Below, piece after piece: positions 24,152 through 34,150 of a stretch of 64,000 nt of DNA. The stretch's first letter is position 1. Each line of letters begins with the position of its first letter. The DNA comes from Mytilisepta virgata (taxonomy: Eukaryota; Mollusca; Bivalvia; Mytilida; Mytilidae). The notes beneath the pieces are model-generated. The model made no database searches, was not told where the DNA came from, and saw only the letters and a program-made list of their open reading frames with translations. The position numbers and the translations under genes are program-made. The stretch spans positions 31,984,001 to 32,048,000 of the forward strand of contig CM051511.1 of NCBI GenBank assembly GCA_028015205.1, in the 5' to 3' direction.

Positions 24152-24430
24152 ATTCAATAAGTAAAATGGGATGGGGGGGGGGGGGGGGGGGGGGGGGTGT
24201 TACATGTCGCAATGTAACTTGAGATAGCTTTGTTTGATTTCTGTTCATATCAATCATCTGTGAACAGAAATCAAACAAAGCTATCTCAAGTTACATTGCG
24301 ACATGTAACACCCCCCCATCCCATTTTACTTATTGAATAAGTAAAATGGGAAGGGGGGGGGGGGGGGTGTTACATGTCGCAATGTAACTTGAGATAGCTT
24401 TGTTTGATTTCTGTTCACAGATGATTGATA
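24152..24430. repeat. direct-inverted-direct triplication around a G tract
   Basis: A block running from ATTCAATAAGTAAAATGGG through a G run to GTTACATGTCGCAATG and TTTGATTTCTGTTCA occurs three times: direct (24152-24247), inverted (24248-24338) and direct again (24332-24430). The inverted copy is complementary to the third copy, including its CAGATGATTGATA end. The G run is about 25 in copy 1, about 7 in copy 2 and about 15 in copy 3. Confidence 0.9.
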
Positions 24431-25087
24431 TGATGGTCTTTAAAGTCTATGTACTCTTAGTTGTAGATTTGATATTTTATTTCAGAGTTATTGATTTTGT
24501 CCATTAAAAAGGGGGCTCAAAATGCCGTACTGTATCGTCAAACTGGGTACGGGTGTATCATGCGCTCATGGCGCAGCTGTTTATTTTCCTAAGATTTCAA
24601 ATATTCCACCTCTAAATCATGTTGACTGTTGTTTCTAGAAATATTTAGAAAATAATATGTATAGTCTGGTATATTTAAATTAAATGTCTGCCAAGTAATA
24701 TATTACGAATAAATAATTTTAGTCCCCATTAAGGTCAATTCATATTTTAATGCATTAGATCTGCATTTTGCTCATAGGTGGTACTTGAGGTGAGGGTTTG
24801 TATGGTCAAAAAAGTATTTAGAAGTGCAAGAGGATCTGTTGATGTGTATGTCTGTTCCACGGACAACTGACAAGTTCAGTTTATCTGTACTTATATTTTA
24901 TATTTTTGTTTTGCAAAATTGTTAATATTTTTATATTGTCAGTGTAAAGAAACATGACATTTTACAAGATTTATTTATTTTTTGTTTATTACTTTTTTGT
25001 AATATGATCATATTAAATAAACAATTGCAGGCAGTAGTTTTATCTTGATTTGTTGCACTTCAGTTTAGAGCAAAAGTTCATTTTTAT

Positions 25088-25440
25088 ACGGCCTTCAAAT
25101 TTTGACCGGACATTTCATGGTATAAAAATGTTTGTCTGTCTGTCTGTCTGTCCGTCCGTTGTAAACATGTCACACCTTATCTCAAGAACGCCTTGCTTGA
25201 TAAACTTCAAACTTTACACAGTTGTTTTTTATGATGATCTGTTGGTCTGTAAACTTTTTGGTGAATTTCTTTTTTTTTTGGTACAAGAGCTATCAATTTT
25301 ATTCATGCAAAAAGGGGAAGGTAATTTTTGTATCGGAAAAGAAGACATATGTATTGCATTTCCGGCGGTGATTAGGTTATTTTTGGGACAACTATTGCTT
25401 TTTATGGTATATAGTTCCATCTGAGGGTACACGTTATATA
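25088..25440. repeat. dispersed repeat with (TGTC)n microsatellite
   Basis: It contains GGCCTTCAAATTTTGACC, then (TGTC)n/(CGTC)n at about 25133-25158, then CACACCTTATCTCAAGAACG. It looks like the same broad family as the tandem units at 23490-24150. The open frames across it are unlikely to be genes. Confidence 0.5.
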
Positions 25441-25639
25441 TATCTATATAGGTCATGTGACTTTTACTCATATTCACGTTCCAGTGACTACAAATATATT
25501 TAAGCAAAATGTTAAGTTTATGTGATTAGGTCAGTTTTGGGACAGCATATATGGTGGAAAGCATTCATCTGTTTGCCATGTCAAGGAACTTTCACTGCAT
25601 TTTATCATCCATGCATGAACAGGCTTAAAATTATGTACG

Positions 25640-26060
25640 CCAGGAGCGTTTCGAGGGTAGTTGGAAGGTCAAATCAAATATAAATATGAAGAGCTTTAAT
25701 AACCGAAAATTCAGAATTGATGTGCCAAAAATGGCTAAAGCAATCTATACCTAAGGGTAGAAAAACGTTAGTATTTCGAAAAATTCAACATTTTACATAC
25801 AGTAAATTTAATGAAAATTGACATATCAAGGATATTTCATGTCGCCATAAAACTACTGACTCCTAGGCTGGTGATATCCTTGGGAACGAAACATCCTCAG
25901 GCAGTGGCAACGACCCAGTAGTTGTCAAAATAGATATGACATCATTATTAAGGAATTATTACTATATACTTTCCCCTTCTTTCTCGTTAAGTGCGTGTTT
26001 CGTTTACATTAGACTCATCAGTGATGCTCGAATAAAATTGAAACATAGTAGGCCTAATCA
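25640..26060 (-). repeat. dispersed copy of the ~360-bp tandem repeat family
   Basis: On the minus strand it carries TCACTGATGAGTC and the following conserved block, then TGTCATATCTATTTTGAC, matching the tandem units at 32440-33190. It is interrupted and diverged. Confidence 0.6.
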
Positions 26061-26069
26061 AGTACGAAG

Positions 26070-26735
26070 TATCCTCTACACATTGTTTCTGGAAGGAAAA
26101 ACAACACCATTCTAGGTACTTACCCCTTTCTGACACTGTTTCGTTATTGAACGTTTATTTATTTTCTCTCCGAAAAAAGCTAACGCAGCAGACCTTAATC
26201 TGAACCAATTTATAGATACTACTTCATTTAGTTCAATTTCAACTAGTGGAAAAGAAAAAAAACAACATTGAATATGTATACTTTTGAGTCTTTTAAATAT
26301 GTATTATATGTATTAACCGCTACATACATATAGAAGGAAACATTTTGACACGAGTAATCATAATGCATTGTATCACGTCACCATATGATGATAAAAACAA
26401 TAATGATTCATCCTGGACATATATTTATCAGACGGCAAATCCTGGTTGTTTAAGGATCACACGATCTGCTATATGTTATAAAGAAAAGCTTTGTACATTA
26501 ACGTTGACTTCACTAGGTAAATATAACGAAGGTAAGTACGGTTTAATCATGTTGTATCTATTATAATATAAAAGTTTTAAATTTCAGTTAAATTTTATAA
26601 CATAATGAAACTACAGTTTAACGAAAATTCTATTGGCCACAAAACCTTAAGATCTAAGCGATAATAGTGTAAGATATAAATCTAAGAAAATTACGTCCGT
26701 AAGTTATGCTTATTAAATGCATTTACAATCCTTTT
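26070..26735 (+). promoter_or_regulatory. promoter and 5'UTR exon region of the secreted-peptide gene
   Basis: This block precedes the coding exon. A 5'UTR exon ending CACTAG|GTAAAT at 26516 is predicted, and the next acceptor is TTTGCAG at about 26743. The same region recurs at 31768-32430, where the position equivalent to GGTTGTTTAAGGATC (about 26444) reads GGTTATATAAGGACAC, a good TATA box. In this copy the TATA is degraded or replaced, which may weaken transcription. Placement of the start site, roughly 30 bp downstream, is inference. Confidence 0.55.
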
Positions 26736-26760
26736 TATATTTGCAGGTCATATATTTAAA

Positions 26761-26818
26761 ATGAAACACTTATCAATTGTTAGAACAATTTTTGTGTTAC
26801 TTCTGATCTTTTCATTTG
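26761..26818 (+). CDS. signal-peptide exon of secreted cysteine-rich/cationic peptide gene
   Basis: The exon begins 17 nt after a TTTGCAG acceptor with ATG AAA CAC. It encodes a short basic N-terminus (MKHLSIVR) and a strongly hydrophobic core (TIFVLLLIFSF), and ends in phase 1 at a strong G|GTGAGT donor. This is a typical secretory signal. Two downstream exons begin with TT directly after an acceptor, and each restores a GTT Val codon and then Leu: 26955 (linear cationic peptide) and 27730 (eight-cysteine peptide). A split inside or near the signal peptide is common in mussel antimicrobial peptide genes. Confidence 0.75.
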
Positions 26819-26954
26819 GTGAGTAAACGCATTTTTTTTTTAAACAATATTTACTCGAAAAATTCATTTTAGGTAATGTGTACTACAGTTAAGTACATGG
26901 TCAGATAGGATCCTACAACGAAATCATGATTTAACTGAACGATTTAAATTCTAG

Positions 26955-27082
26955 TTTTGGCCTACGAAACAAATAAGACAAACCGAAAATGGAGATGGGA
27001 AATCAAAGCCAATGCCAGACACACCATTTCCAAAAGGCAACACAGAAAAAAAACAAACAAAAAACAGTTAACACTGGATTAA
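26955..27082 (+). CDS. alternative 3' exon A: Lys/Arg/Trp-rich linear peptide
   Basis: The acceptor AAATTCTAG is at 26954. Joined in phase to the signal exon it gives a 61-residue precursor. The junction reads FSF-VLA-YETNK, with VLA followed by Tyr an excellent signal-peptidase site. The predicted mature part is 39 residues without cysteine, with about 13 Lys/Arg against 3 acidic residues and a NRKWRWEIK motif. That composition suggests a membrane-active linear antimicrobial peptide; function is inferred. A second acceptor 23 nt downstream (AATAAG at 26977) would give a different Lys-rich frame open to 27222. Part of this exon's downstream sequence is duplicated at 29371. Confidence 0.5.
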
Positions 27083-27272
27083 AAAACTCGAGTGACATAA
27101 ACCTCAGAAAAAAATTAAATAAACAGATGAAAAACGCAGGTGCTCCAGAAAAGTCCACAGTACCTGCTGAATTAGTAAAGCCTGTGGGTTTTCTCAAGTT
27201 CAAATCCATTGTTAGGTCATAAGCATTTTCGAATATAAACTATAGCATATGCTTTTTCAGTATATACGGCAT

Positions 27273-27298
27273 AGAGAGAGAGAGAGAGAGAGAGAGAG
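27273..27298. repeat. (AG)n microsatellite
   Basis: An AG dinucleotide run of about 13 units. The paralogous site at about 29526-29540 has a shorter run. Confidence 0.9.
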
Positions 27299-27729
27299 TC
27301 ATGATTAAATGTAAACGTGAATAACATTTAATTTTACATCATATCTTTCAAATTCAAAACAAGGGTTGTATACACATCAATTGTATTTATCAAAAACAGA
27401 TATGCCAATCATTGGCGGTATCGTCATTTTTTTTTTTTTTTTTGGAATAATCAATTAAATATGTCCTTGTTTGTTAAAAAAAATATCAGCATGTTAAAAC
27501 TAAAAGAAGAACGAGTCCTTAACATATTTCAACATTCATCAAAGTATTTGACTTATGAAGGACTTTACAAATAAATGAAGCATATTAAAATCTTTACTCT
27601 TTCACATTTAATAGGTACAGTGACCAGATTAAGATTCTATCGCTAAAAAAATGAAAAAAAATACTATTACAAAAAGTTTGAGGTTCTTTTCGTGAAGCAA
27701 ATGATGATTGTTAAACATATACTTTTCAG

Positions 27730-27911
27730 TTCTGGAAGAAAATGGAGTGGAAGCACAACCCCCACACAGTGTAAAGGTACACAGTTGTCAAATATACTGC
27801 CAACGACCAACGTCAAATTATCCGTGTAACAATTGTTGTAAAAGTAACAGTGGAAGATACGACATCGGACAGTGCTATGATAACTCTTGTCATTGTTGGC
27901 ATTGGGTATAA
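27730..27911 (+). CDS. alternative 3' exon B: eight-cysteine antimicrobial-like peptide
   Basis: The acceptor CTTTTCAG is at 27729. Joined in phase to the signal exon it gives a 79-residue precursor. A Gly-Val-Glu-Ala-Gln junction (GVEA|QPP) resembles the EA|Q cleavage seen in myticin precursors as I recall them. The predicted mature part is 51 residues with cysteines at 11, 15, 24, 27, 28, 40, 45 and 47: C-x3-C-x8-C-x2-CC-x11-C-x4-C-x-C, ending HCWHWV. CxxxC together with CxC is the hallmark of the cysteine-stabilised alpha-beta fold of defensins, but the spacing does not match mytilin, myticin or MGD-type defensins that I know. It is probably a secreted host-defence peptide of an unfamiliar subgroup. 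A toxin-like or protease-inhibitor role is possible but not indicated by anything here. Confidence 0.7.
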
Positions 27912-27921
27912 GAATTAACCC

Positions 27922-28199
27922 TTAAGGTATCCGGACCATAATAGATCATGATCGAAAATTATATCTCTTTTTGGCCGTGAATGGCTGAACTAAAAAAATT
28001 AAAGCAGGAATTTCGTATATGAATTTATTCAAGTTGAAACACACTTTGTTGCTAATATGCAGAGTCTGTAAAAATAAGTTAGTTATATTGCCATTTCCGA
28101 AGTTTGCCGATAATTACCGAGATCATTACAATTGCGTTGTATGGAACATCCGGGAACTTTTCAATAATCACGTGGTCATTTATGGTCCGGATACCTTAA
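27922..28199. mobile_element. MITE with TTAA ends, copy 2, directly behind the peptide gene
   Basis: It has terminal inverted repeats GGTATCCGGACCATAA / TTTATGGTCCGGATACC, bounded by TTAA at 27922-27925 and 28196-28199. It is the inverted counterpart of 5228-5506. It begins 11 bp after the peptide stop codon, so it probably lies in the 3'UTR. The 87-codon frame inside it is a by-product. Confidence 0.85.
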
Positions 28200-28799
28200 C
28201 CCTTAATGTCAGTATGCATAATAATAAAGACGTGACATCAATGAAAAAAAATGTTTTTCATAGTAAAAGCATTTATCAATGAATGGGTAACATCAGATAA
28301 CAAGACCAATACCAGGTCTGATCTTACAATCTAATGCAATTAGATGATGCTAGTCTTATAGATTATCGTTGGTCATCTTCACAAGATTGATTTTCTCGCT
28401 TGAGCCGATACGACAGTCGAGTGAAGATAATTTCCCATCTCACTCTACTTTGCTGAGAAAGGAAATTTTCAGTCAATAAGATCAAAGGAAAATTTCGCAA
28501 AATAGCGATAAATAACATTTTAAATGCATGCAAAAGCAACAATTATTACAACTACAGCAGCAACAACAACAGCAAAAGTTAAGAACAGTGGTCCCTTGAA
28601 ACATAAAATTTTATGATAAACAAGGGCATTACAAAATCCAAAAATGACAAACGTCATGGATAATAGAAAATATATGAAAAGACAAACAATTGTCGGAATA
28701 AACACCTATACAAATATGTTCAAACATATTCCTTAACTGTCCATCTAATCATGATGGCTACCTTCAGGTAAACTCATATTGCTTTCTTATTACAGTTAC

Positions 28800-29250
28800 G
28801 TAATATTCTAGTTGAATAAGCAATTGAATTTTGATCCGCATGCCATACAGTATATACTTTTTTAAAAACCTATGTGTCGCATGACGTAACCAGGTTATCG
28901 TACCTAAACGAAAATAACTCTTTATAAATTTCATGCTTCCGAAGCGCATTTTTAGATTTACCTTCACCGGGAATGTTCAAATCAAAATATTTGAAAGCCA
29001 AGTAGCGTTATCTTTTTTCATTTCTTAATATATCAATGGAGAATTTGAAAATAGTATGTTATAAATCATGTCAGTACCGAAACAGTTACTAATGAGATGT
29101 AGGTACCCTCTCGGACTTACAGTCCACCAACAGCCGTATAAACCCAAAGCTAGTAAACTATAATAACACTTTATCACTCGCGTGCGTCCAAAGCGATTTT
29201 CTGGTTTTACCTTCATCAGTACTCTCAAATGCAAACATTTTAAAGCCAAG
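28800..29250. repeat. two degenerate copies of a dispersed ~200-bp repeat
   Basis: The blocks TTTACCTTCACCGGGAATG (about 28958) and TTTACCTTCATCAGTACTC (about 29208) are each preceded by a CCRAAGCGMWTTTT motif and followed by AAATATTTGAAAGCCAAG or its variant. Confidence 0.5.
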
Positions 29251-29370
29251 GATGTATAAATACCTAACAAATAGACTAAAAGGGACCTACAAAGTCTAAC
29301 TGAATCCACCTAAAGTTAATGCTGCCTAACGGATTGGGTTTCTAAATTACTTCTGAATTATTTCTTGCCC

Positions 29371-29560
29371 CAGAAAAGTCCACAGTACCTGCTGCATTAG
29401 TGAAGCCTGCGGGTTTTCTCAAGTTCTAATCCATTGTTAGGTCATTAGCATTAGCAAGACATTGTTTTTAACTAATGCATTTTCGAATATAAACTATAGA
29501 ATATGCTTTTTCAGTATATACGGCACAGAGAGAGAGAGAGTCATGATTAAATTTAAACGT
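29371..29560 (+). pseudogene. partial copy of the region around peptide exon A
   Basis: It matches about 27141-27300, from CCAGAAAAGTCCACAGTACC through the (AG)n run to GTCATGATTAAAT. It has scattered substitutions and an insertion of about 25 bp after TCATTAGCA. The longer Lys-rich frame is stopped here (AAA to TAA). The signal exon and 5' half of exon A are absent. Confidence 0.75.
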
Positions 29561-29888
29561 GTTAAATTTAAAAGCCAATTAGCCTTTTTTTTTCATTTCT
29601 TAATATATCAATGAAGAATTTGAAAATATAATGTTTTAAATCATGTCAGTGCCGTAGCTAAAATTATCTTAATTTATTTTTAAATCTAAACGAATAAACT
29701 TAACTCATGAGCAAATAAGTATATATATATCATTATAATGATAGTAATATTACAAATGATACCCGATACTCAATCATGTCAAGTGTATATCAAACAAAGG
29801 AAAAAACATGTTTTGCAGAACATTATATAGTATTTACCCCTCTCCTGTTGCGATAATAGATGATATTTCAAAAGTATTACGAACTGAA

Positions 29889-29925
29889 TCATCATCATCA
29901 TCTTCATCATCATTATCATTCTCAT
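29889..29925. repeat. (CAT)n microsatellite
   Basis: An imperfect ATC/TCA triplet run. Confidence 0.8.
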
Positions 29926-30592
29926 CATTATTGGTATTATAATTACTATCTCCTGATTGCAGTCTTTCTGAAGCATGGCACCCCAATTTGCATTTTTAGT
30001 TTCATTTTATATTTGAAAAAAAACATTAAAATACTATGATAAATACGTCAAAACATTTACCCCTAATGTTGTGTTCAGTATCCAACGTAAGTACCTCGAA
30101 ACCATTTGCCTCACAGGAAACATTAATGTTTTAAATTGTAACAAGTATTAGAACAATATAAATGAAATAGAGAGAGAGAAAACAAAAACGACAAAAAACG
30201 GTAAAACTTTGCCACGCACGATGACGCCAAATCGTGAAAAATACACCCCTGTAAACCCTGAAAAAGATAATCAATACGACCTTTTCCAAAATCTGTAGCT
30301 GGTTGCTGTCATATATCTCATAATACTTTAGGAAAACATTCGATTTATGAATAGTGAACATTTCTTTTTTGAGTGAGACTTAGACGCGTATGGTTGTATG
30401 TGGTTGTACTATTTTTTTAAGATTTCAATTATGACATTTCTGTCCTCTACGAACACGTCTTTTAGACTGAACCAATCACAATCATCTGAACTAGAACGTC
30501 AATGTATAATACAGCCTAGATTTAAAGGTTTTCGCCGTTAAATCGCGCTATGAAAGGAAAACACCCAAAGATTCATTAGGAGGAAAAAGCAA

Positions 30593-30802
30593 TACTGTAA
30601 ATTCGGAAATTATTGCGATGTTTTTATTATTGCGAAAAATGCGACAGGCTTGTAATTGCAATAATTTAAACTCGCATTTTGGAATTTTTTACATGCATGA
30701 AGCGGGAGTTTTCTCAATATCGCAAAAATTTAAATTGCATTTTGGTCTAAAATGACAAAATCGCAATAAAAAATGCACGCAATAATTTCTGAATTTACAG
30801 TA
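30593..30802. mobile_element. MITE of the TACTGTAAATTC family, copy 2
   Basis: The terminal inverted repeats are TACTGTAAATTCGGAAATTATTGCG and CGCAATAATTT-CTGAATTTACAGTA, separated by about 160 bp filled with ATTGCGA-type words. A TA at each end fits a TA target duplication, as for Tc1/mariner-type elements. It is non-coding. Confidence 0.8.
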
Positions 30803-31572
30803 TCAGCATGTCTTAAATTTGTATTAACCGATGTATCATATCTTTACGACCGGTTCTTGCACTTCTCACAATTTTCTGCAAACATGATTTGCATAGAAGA
30901 ATATATTTAAGGTTAGAATATTGATTTCATTGTATTTTATTTAATGTAGTCCTCTCAAACTATTGTTTATAATACTGTTATTTTATACTGTATTTTTCAT
31001 ATTTTGTGCTTCAATAGTCTAATTTCCGATGTGTATTGACACAACATTAACCACAATACTCTTTTTTGTAAAGTAAGAGCAGATAAACAGGCCAAACGGT
31101 ACCGATTAATGACAGTTTGTTGCGAAAAGACATCCAGCTTTGCGAAGAACCTGATTTATCGCTTTTTTATTGTCTACTTTACAACAATATTTGAAAGAAT
31201 GTTCTTTTCCACCTCAAACTTCCCTATGTTATCTTGCATCTACTGTCAAAGTTTGATTCGCAAGTAGTTCACAATTTCATTTCATTTTAATTTCATTTGA
31301 ATTTTCAATTTTCATTCATATTATTTCAAATATTTGATTTGCATTTCTAATTTGAATATCTATCTCATTTAATTCTCAATTATGAGTTAGAATACTTAGC
31401 TTTTCTAGTTTTAGTTTACAACTTATCACAATTAGTTTTCAATTTCCATCTTATTACTAGTATTTCTTCGAAGTAAAGGTTAACCAATTGCAAAGACTAT
31501 TTGTCATGGGTTGGTGATCAATGGTAGAATCAGCCTCTTAATAATGGGAGTTGCTTGCCATTAGGTTTTTGT

Positions 31573-31581
31573 TCTCTCTCT

Positions 31582-31631
<50 letters not shown>
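31573..31631. repeat. (CT)n(GT)n microsatellite
   Basis: A short CT run followed by about 23 GT units. Confidence 0.95.
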
Positions 31632-31634
<3 letters not shown>

Positions 31635-31767
31635 GGTTTTTCGCTGATGGTCGACGCCTGGTTTCAACAGCACTTATCTTTCAACGTTTTTTCTGTTTCG
31701 GTTTTGTATGTGTCTTCTGATTGTTAATATTTGATTCCCCATTATCAAAGTTAGTTCGTTAGGTTTT

Positions 31768-32430
31768 GTATTCTCTACACATTGTTTCTGGAATGGAAAA
31801 CACCACCACTATAGGTACTTACCCCTTTCTGACCCTGTTTCGAAATTGAACGTTTATTTATTTTCTCTTTAAAAAAGCTAACACAAATAAATTTAATCTG
31901 AACCAATGTATAAATACTAAATCATTTAGTTGTTTGTAAAAGTGCAACACAAAACTTAATATGTTTTTTGCGTCATAATTTTGCTTCTTTTAAATATTTA
32001 TAAACAGCTACATATAGAAGGATACATTTTGACACAATTAATCATAATGCATTGTATCATATCACCATGGGATGTTAGACAACATAAACATTCAACCTGG
32101 AATGTTTTTTATCAGACGGAAAATCCTGGTTATATAAGGACACAATGTACTTTAAATTATTAAGAAAAGCTTTGTACATTAACGCATACTTCACTAGGTA
32201 AATCTAACGAAGTTGTGTACGACTTAATCATTTTGTATTCCAGAAAATACATAATATCTTTTATTAGATAAAGGTTTCAAATTTCAAGTAGCTTTTATAA
32301 CATAATGAAACTACAGTTAAACGGATATAATATTGGCGGCAAAATCTAAGGGATCTAACATTTAACAGTATAAGATGTAAATTTCAGAAAATTATGACTG
32401 TAATTTATGCTTATTAAATGCATGTACAAT
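31768..32430 (+). pseudogene. duplicated promoter/5'UTR region of the peptide gene without coding exons
   Basis: It aligns with 26070-26735 over about 660 bp, from CTCTACACATTGTTTCTGG to GCTTATTAAATGCAT. It keeps a clean TATA box (GGTTATATAAGG near 32128) and the 5'UTR donor CACTAG|GTAAAT at 32197. Similarity stops before the signal-peptide exon, where the ~360-bp tandem repeat begins. A functional promoter may survive with nothing behind it, or the coding part was replaced by the repeat. Confidence 0.75.
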
Positions 32431-32439
32431 CTTTTTCTA

Positions 32440-33190
32440 ATTATAATTATAAACTAACTGTTTACTACACTTTGCATTTTTCGAAATACTAAGGATTTGC
32501 TACCTCCCGGAATAGATGACCTTAGCTGTTTGTGGCAAAACCTTTACGAATTTTAGTTCCTCAATGATCTTCAACTACGTATTTTATTTGGCCTTTGGAA
32601 CGTTTTTTATTCGAGTGTCACTGATGAGTCTTTTTTAGACGAAACGCGCGTCTGGCGTACACAATTTGAATCCTGATATCTGTGAGTTTATTTACAACCA
32701 TTTGGTCGATGCAACTGCTGATGGAGGTTTCCTCCCCGAGGGTATCACCAGCCCAGTAGTCAGCACTTCTATTTTGACATGAAGTATCATTGGTATTCTC
32801 ATAATTATAAATTAACTGTTTACTAAACTTTTTTCGACGTACTAAGGATTTTCTACCTCCAGGAATATATTACCTTAGCTGTATTTGGCTAAACCTTTCG
32901 GATTTTTGATATCCTCAATGCTCTTCAACTTCGTACCTTACTTGGCCTTTTTAACCTTTTTGATTCGAGCGTCACTGATGAGTATTTTGTAGACGAAACG
33001 CGCATCTGGTGTACACAGTTTGAATCCAGGTATCTACGATGAACTTATTTACAACCACTGGGTGGATGCCACTGCTGGTGGAGGTTTCCTCCCGGAGGAT
33101 ATCACCAGCCCAGTTTTCAGCATTTTTCTGTTGACATGAATTATCATTGGTATGGTCATAATTAGAAACTAACTTTTTACTAAACTCAGA
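32440..33190. repeat. tandem repeat, ~360-bp unit, two full copies and a partial third
   Basis: Units begin ATAATTATAAAYTAACTGTTTACT near 32441, 32801 and 33158. Each contains CGTCACTGATGAGT, AGACGAAACGCG, the following KCTGGYGTACACA, TGGAGGTTTCCTCC and TATCACCAGCCCAG. From memory, the block around GATGAGTCT...ACGAAACGCG is very common in Mytilus DNA, but I cannot confirm that here. Confidence 0.85.
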
Positions 33191-33559
33191 TTTCCATTGC
33201 TTAATATGGGATAATCCCCGACGATCATGTAGATAGTCATTACGTTACTTCTTATTATAAGGATGCAAATGTGTCAGTTGTTTATTTCAGGACAAAAGAC
33301 CGGGAAGTTTAATGTTCGTGGTCTCGGATGTTTTATGTGTAATGACGAGTAATTATTGGCTAAATTTGACTTCTTGTTTTGAAATTTGAAAATTGAAAAT
33401 AATGTGTTCCATGTGAAGAATAATAAACATACCATCTATGATAAAACATGTCTTACCTGATAACATGGATTCGGAAAGCCTCTGAATATATATCCGTTTC
33501 ATATTTTCAGTTTCAACAGACTGAATCCAGTCTTGACCAAAAAACGTGAAAAGCAGAAG

Positions 33560-34010
33560 ATCTACAACAAAAATCCAACAACTAGGAATGTATTAAGCAC
33601 AAAAAAGACTAGAATAGAAAATAAGAACTCCAATGACATTAAGTGTCCTGTGCACGAAGGAAAACAGCTTAGTAGAAAGTCGATTATTTCCTACAAAGCC
33701 ACTTAAAGAAAAGAGGGAGGTAATAAAGACACATGATATTTACTTCAAATGTTTAAAAGGGAAGCATTTGGCTAAAGACTGTTCAGGAAAAATAAAGTGT
33801 GAAAAATGGGAAACTCAACACACTACACAGCATTTCACATTGAACGCCAGGAACGATTGTTAGATTATGGCGGGGAACGAAAGAAGACAGACAAGGACAT
33901 CCCAAGAGTAGGAGCATTATGTACAGAAATTTGTGGCGACACAAATCAGCTAAATGGAAAGTCATGCGCAAAAGAAATTACTGATACAATGTGTTAAAAC
34001 ATATGCCATA
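33560..34010 (+). pseudogene. BEL/Pao gag end with zinc knuckle, frameshifted
   Basis: The frames read CPVHEGKQ, then after a shift KEKREVIKTHDIYFKCLKGKHLAKDC and a CEKW block, then HYTAFHIERQER. The knuckle should begin C-x2-C, but the first Cys is replaced by Tyr (IYFKC), so the metal site is broken as well as the frame. Confidence 0.7.
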
Positions 34011-34150
34011 ATTGATGACCAAACTAACAGGTCTTTAGCTATCTCGGAATTTTTTTTACACTTTCAGTGAACACTATGACACTATACAGTATAACTTGGT
34101 ATGATGTTCGGGAAAATCCACACAGTCTGGGCGTCGTGCCACATGATTCA
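34000..34150 (+). pseudogene. BEL/Pao protease, N-terminal fragment
   Basis: TYAIIDDQTNRSLAISEFF matches the region around the active-site Asp of BEL/Pao proteases. Similarity is lost after ...LGVVPHDS and resumes at about 35090. Confidence 0.6.

Noticed and set aside
23490..24430. CRISPR-like array
   Set aside because: Units are long, diverged and lack regular spacers; the genome is eukaryotic.
25050..25424. 124-codon ORF
   Set aside because: It runs through a dispersed repeat with a (TGTC)n microsatellite and resembles no protein family I know.
28019..28282. 87-codon ORF
   Set aside because: It is mostly inside the TTAA MITE; the same frame recurs in reverse at 5223-5447 for the same reason.
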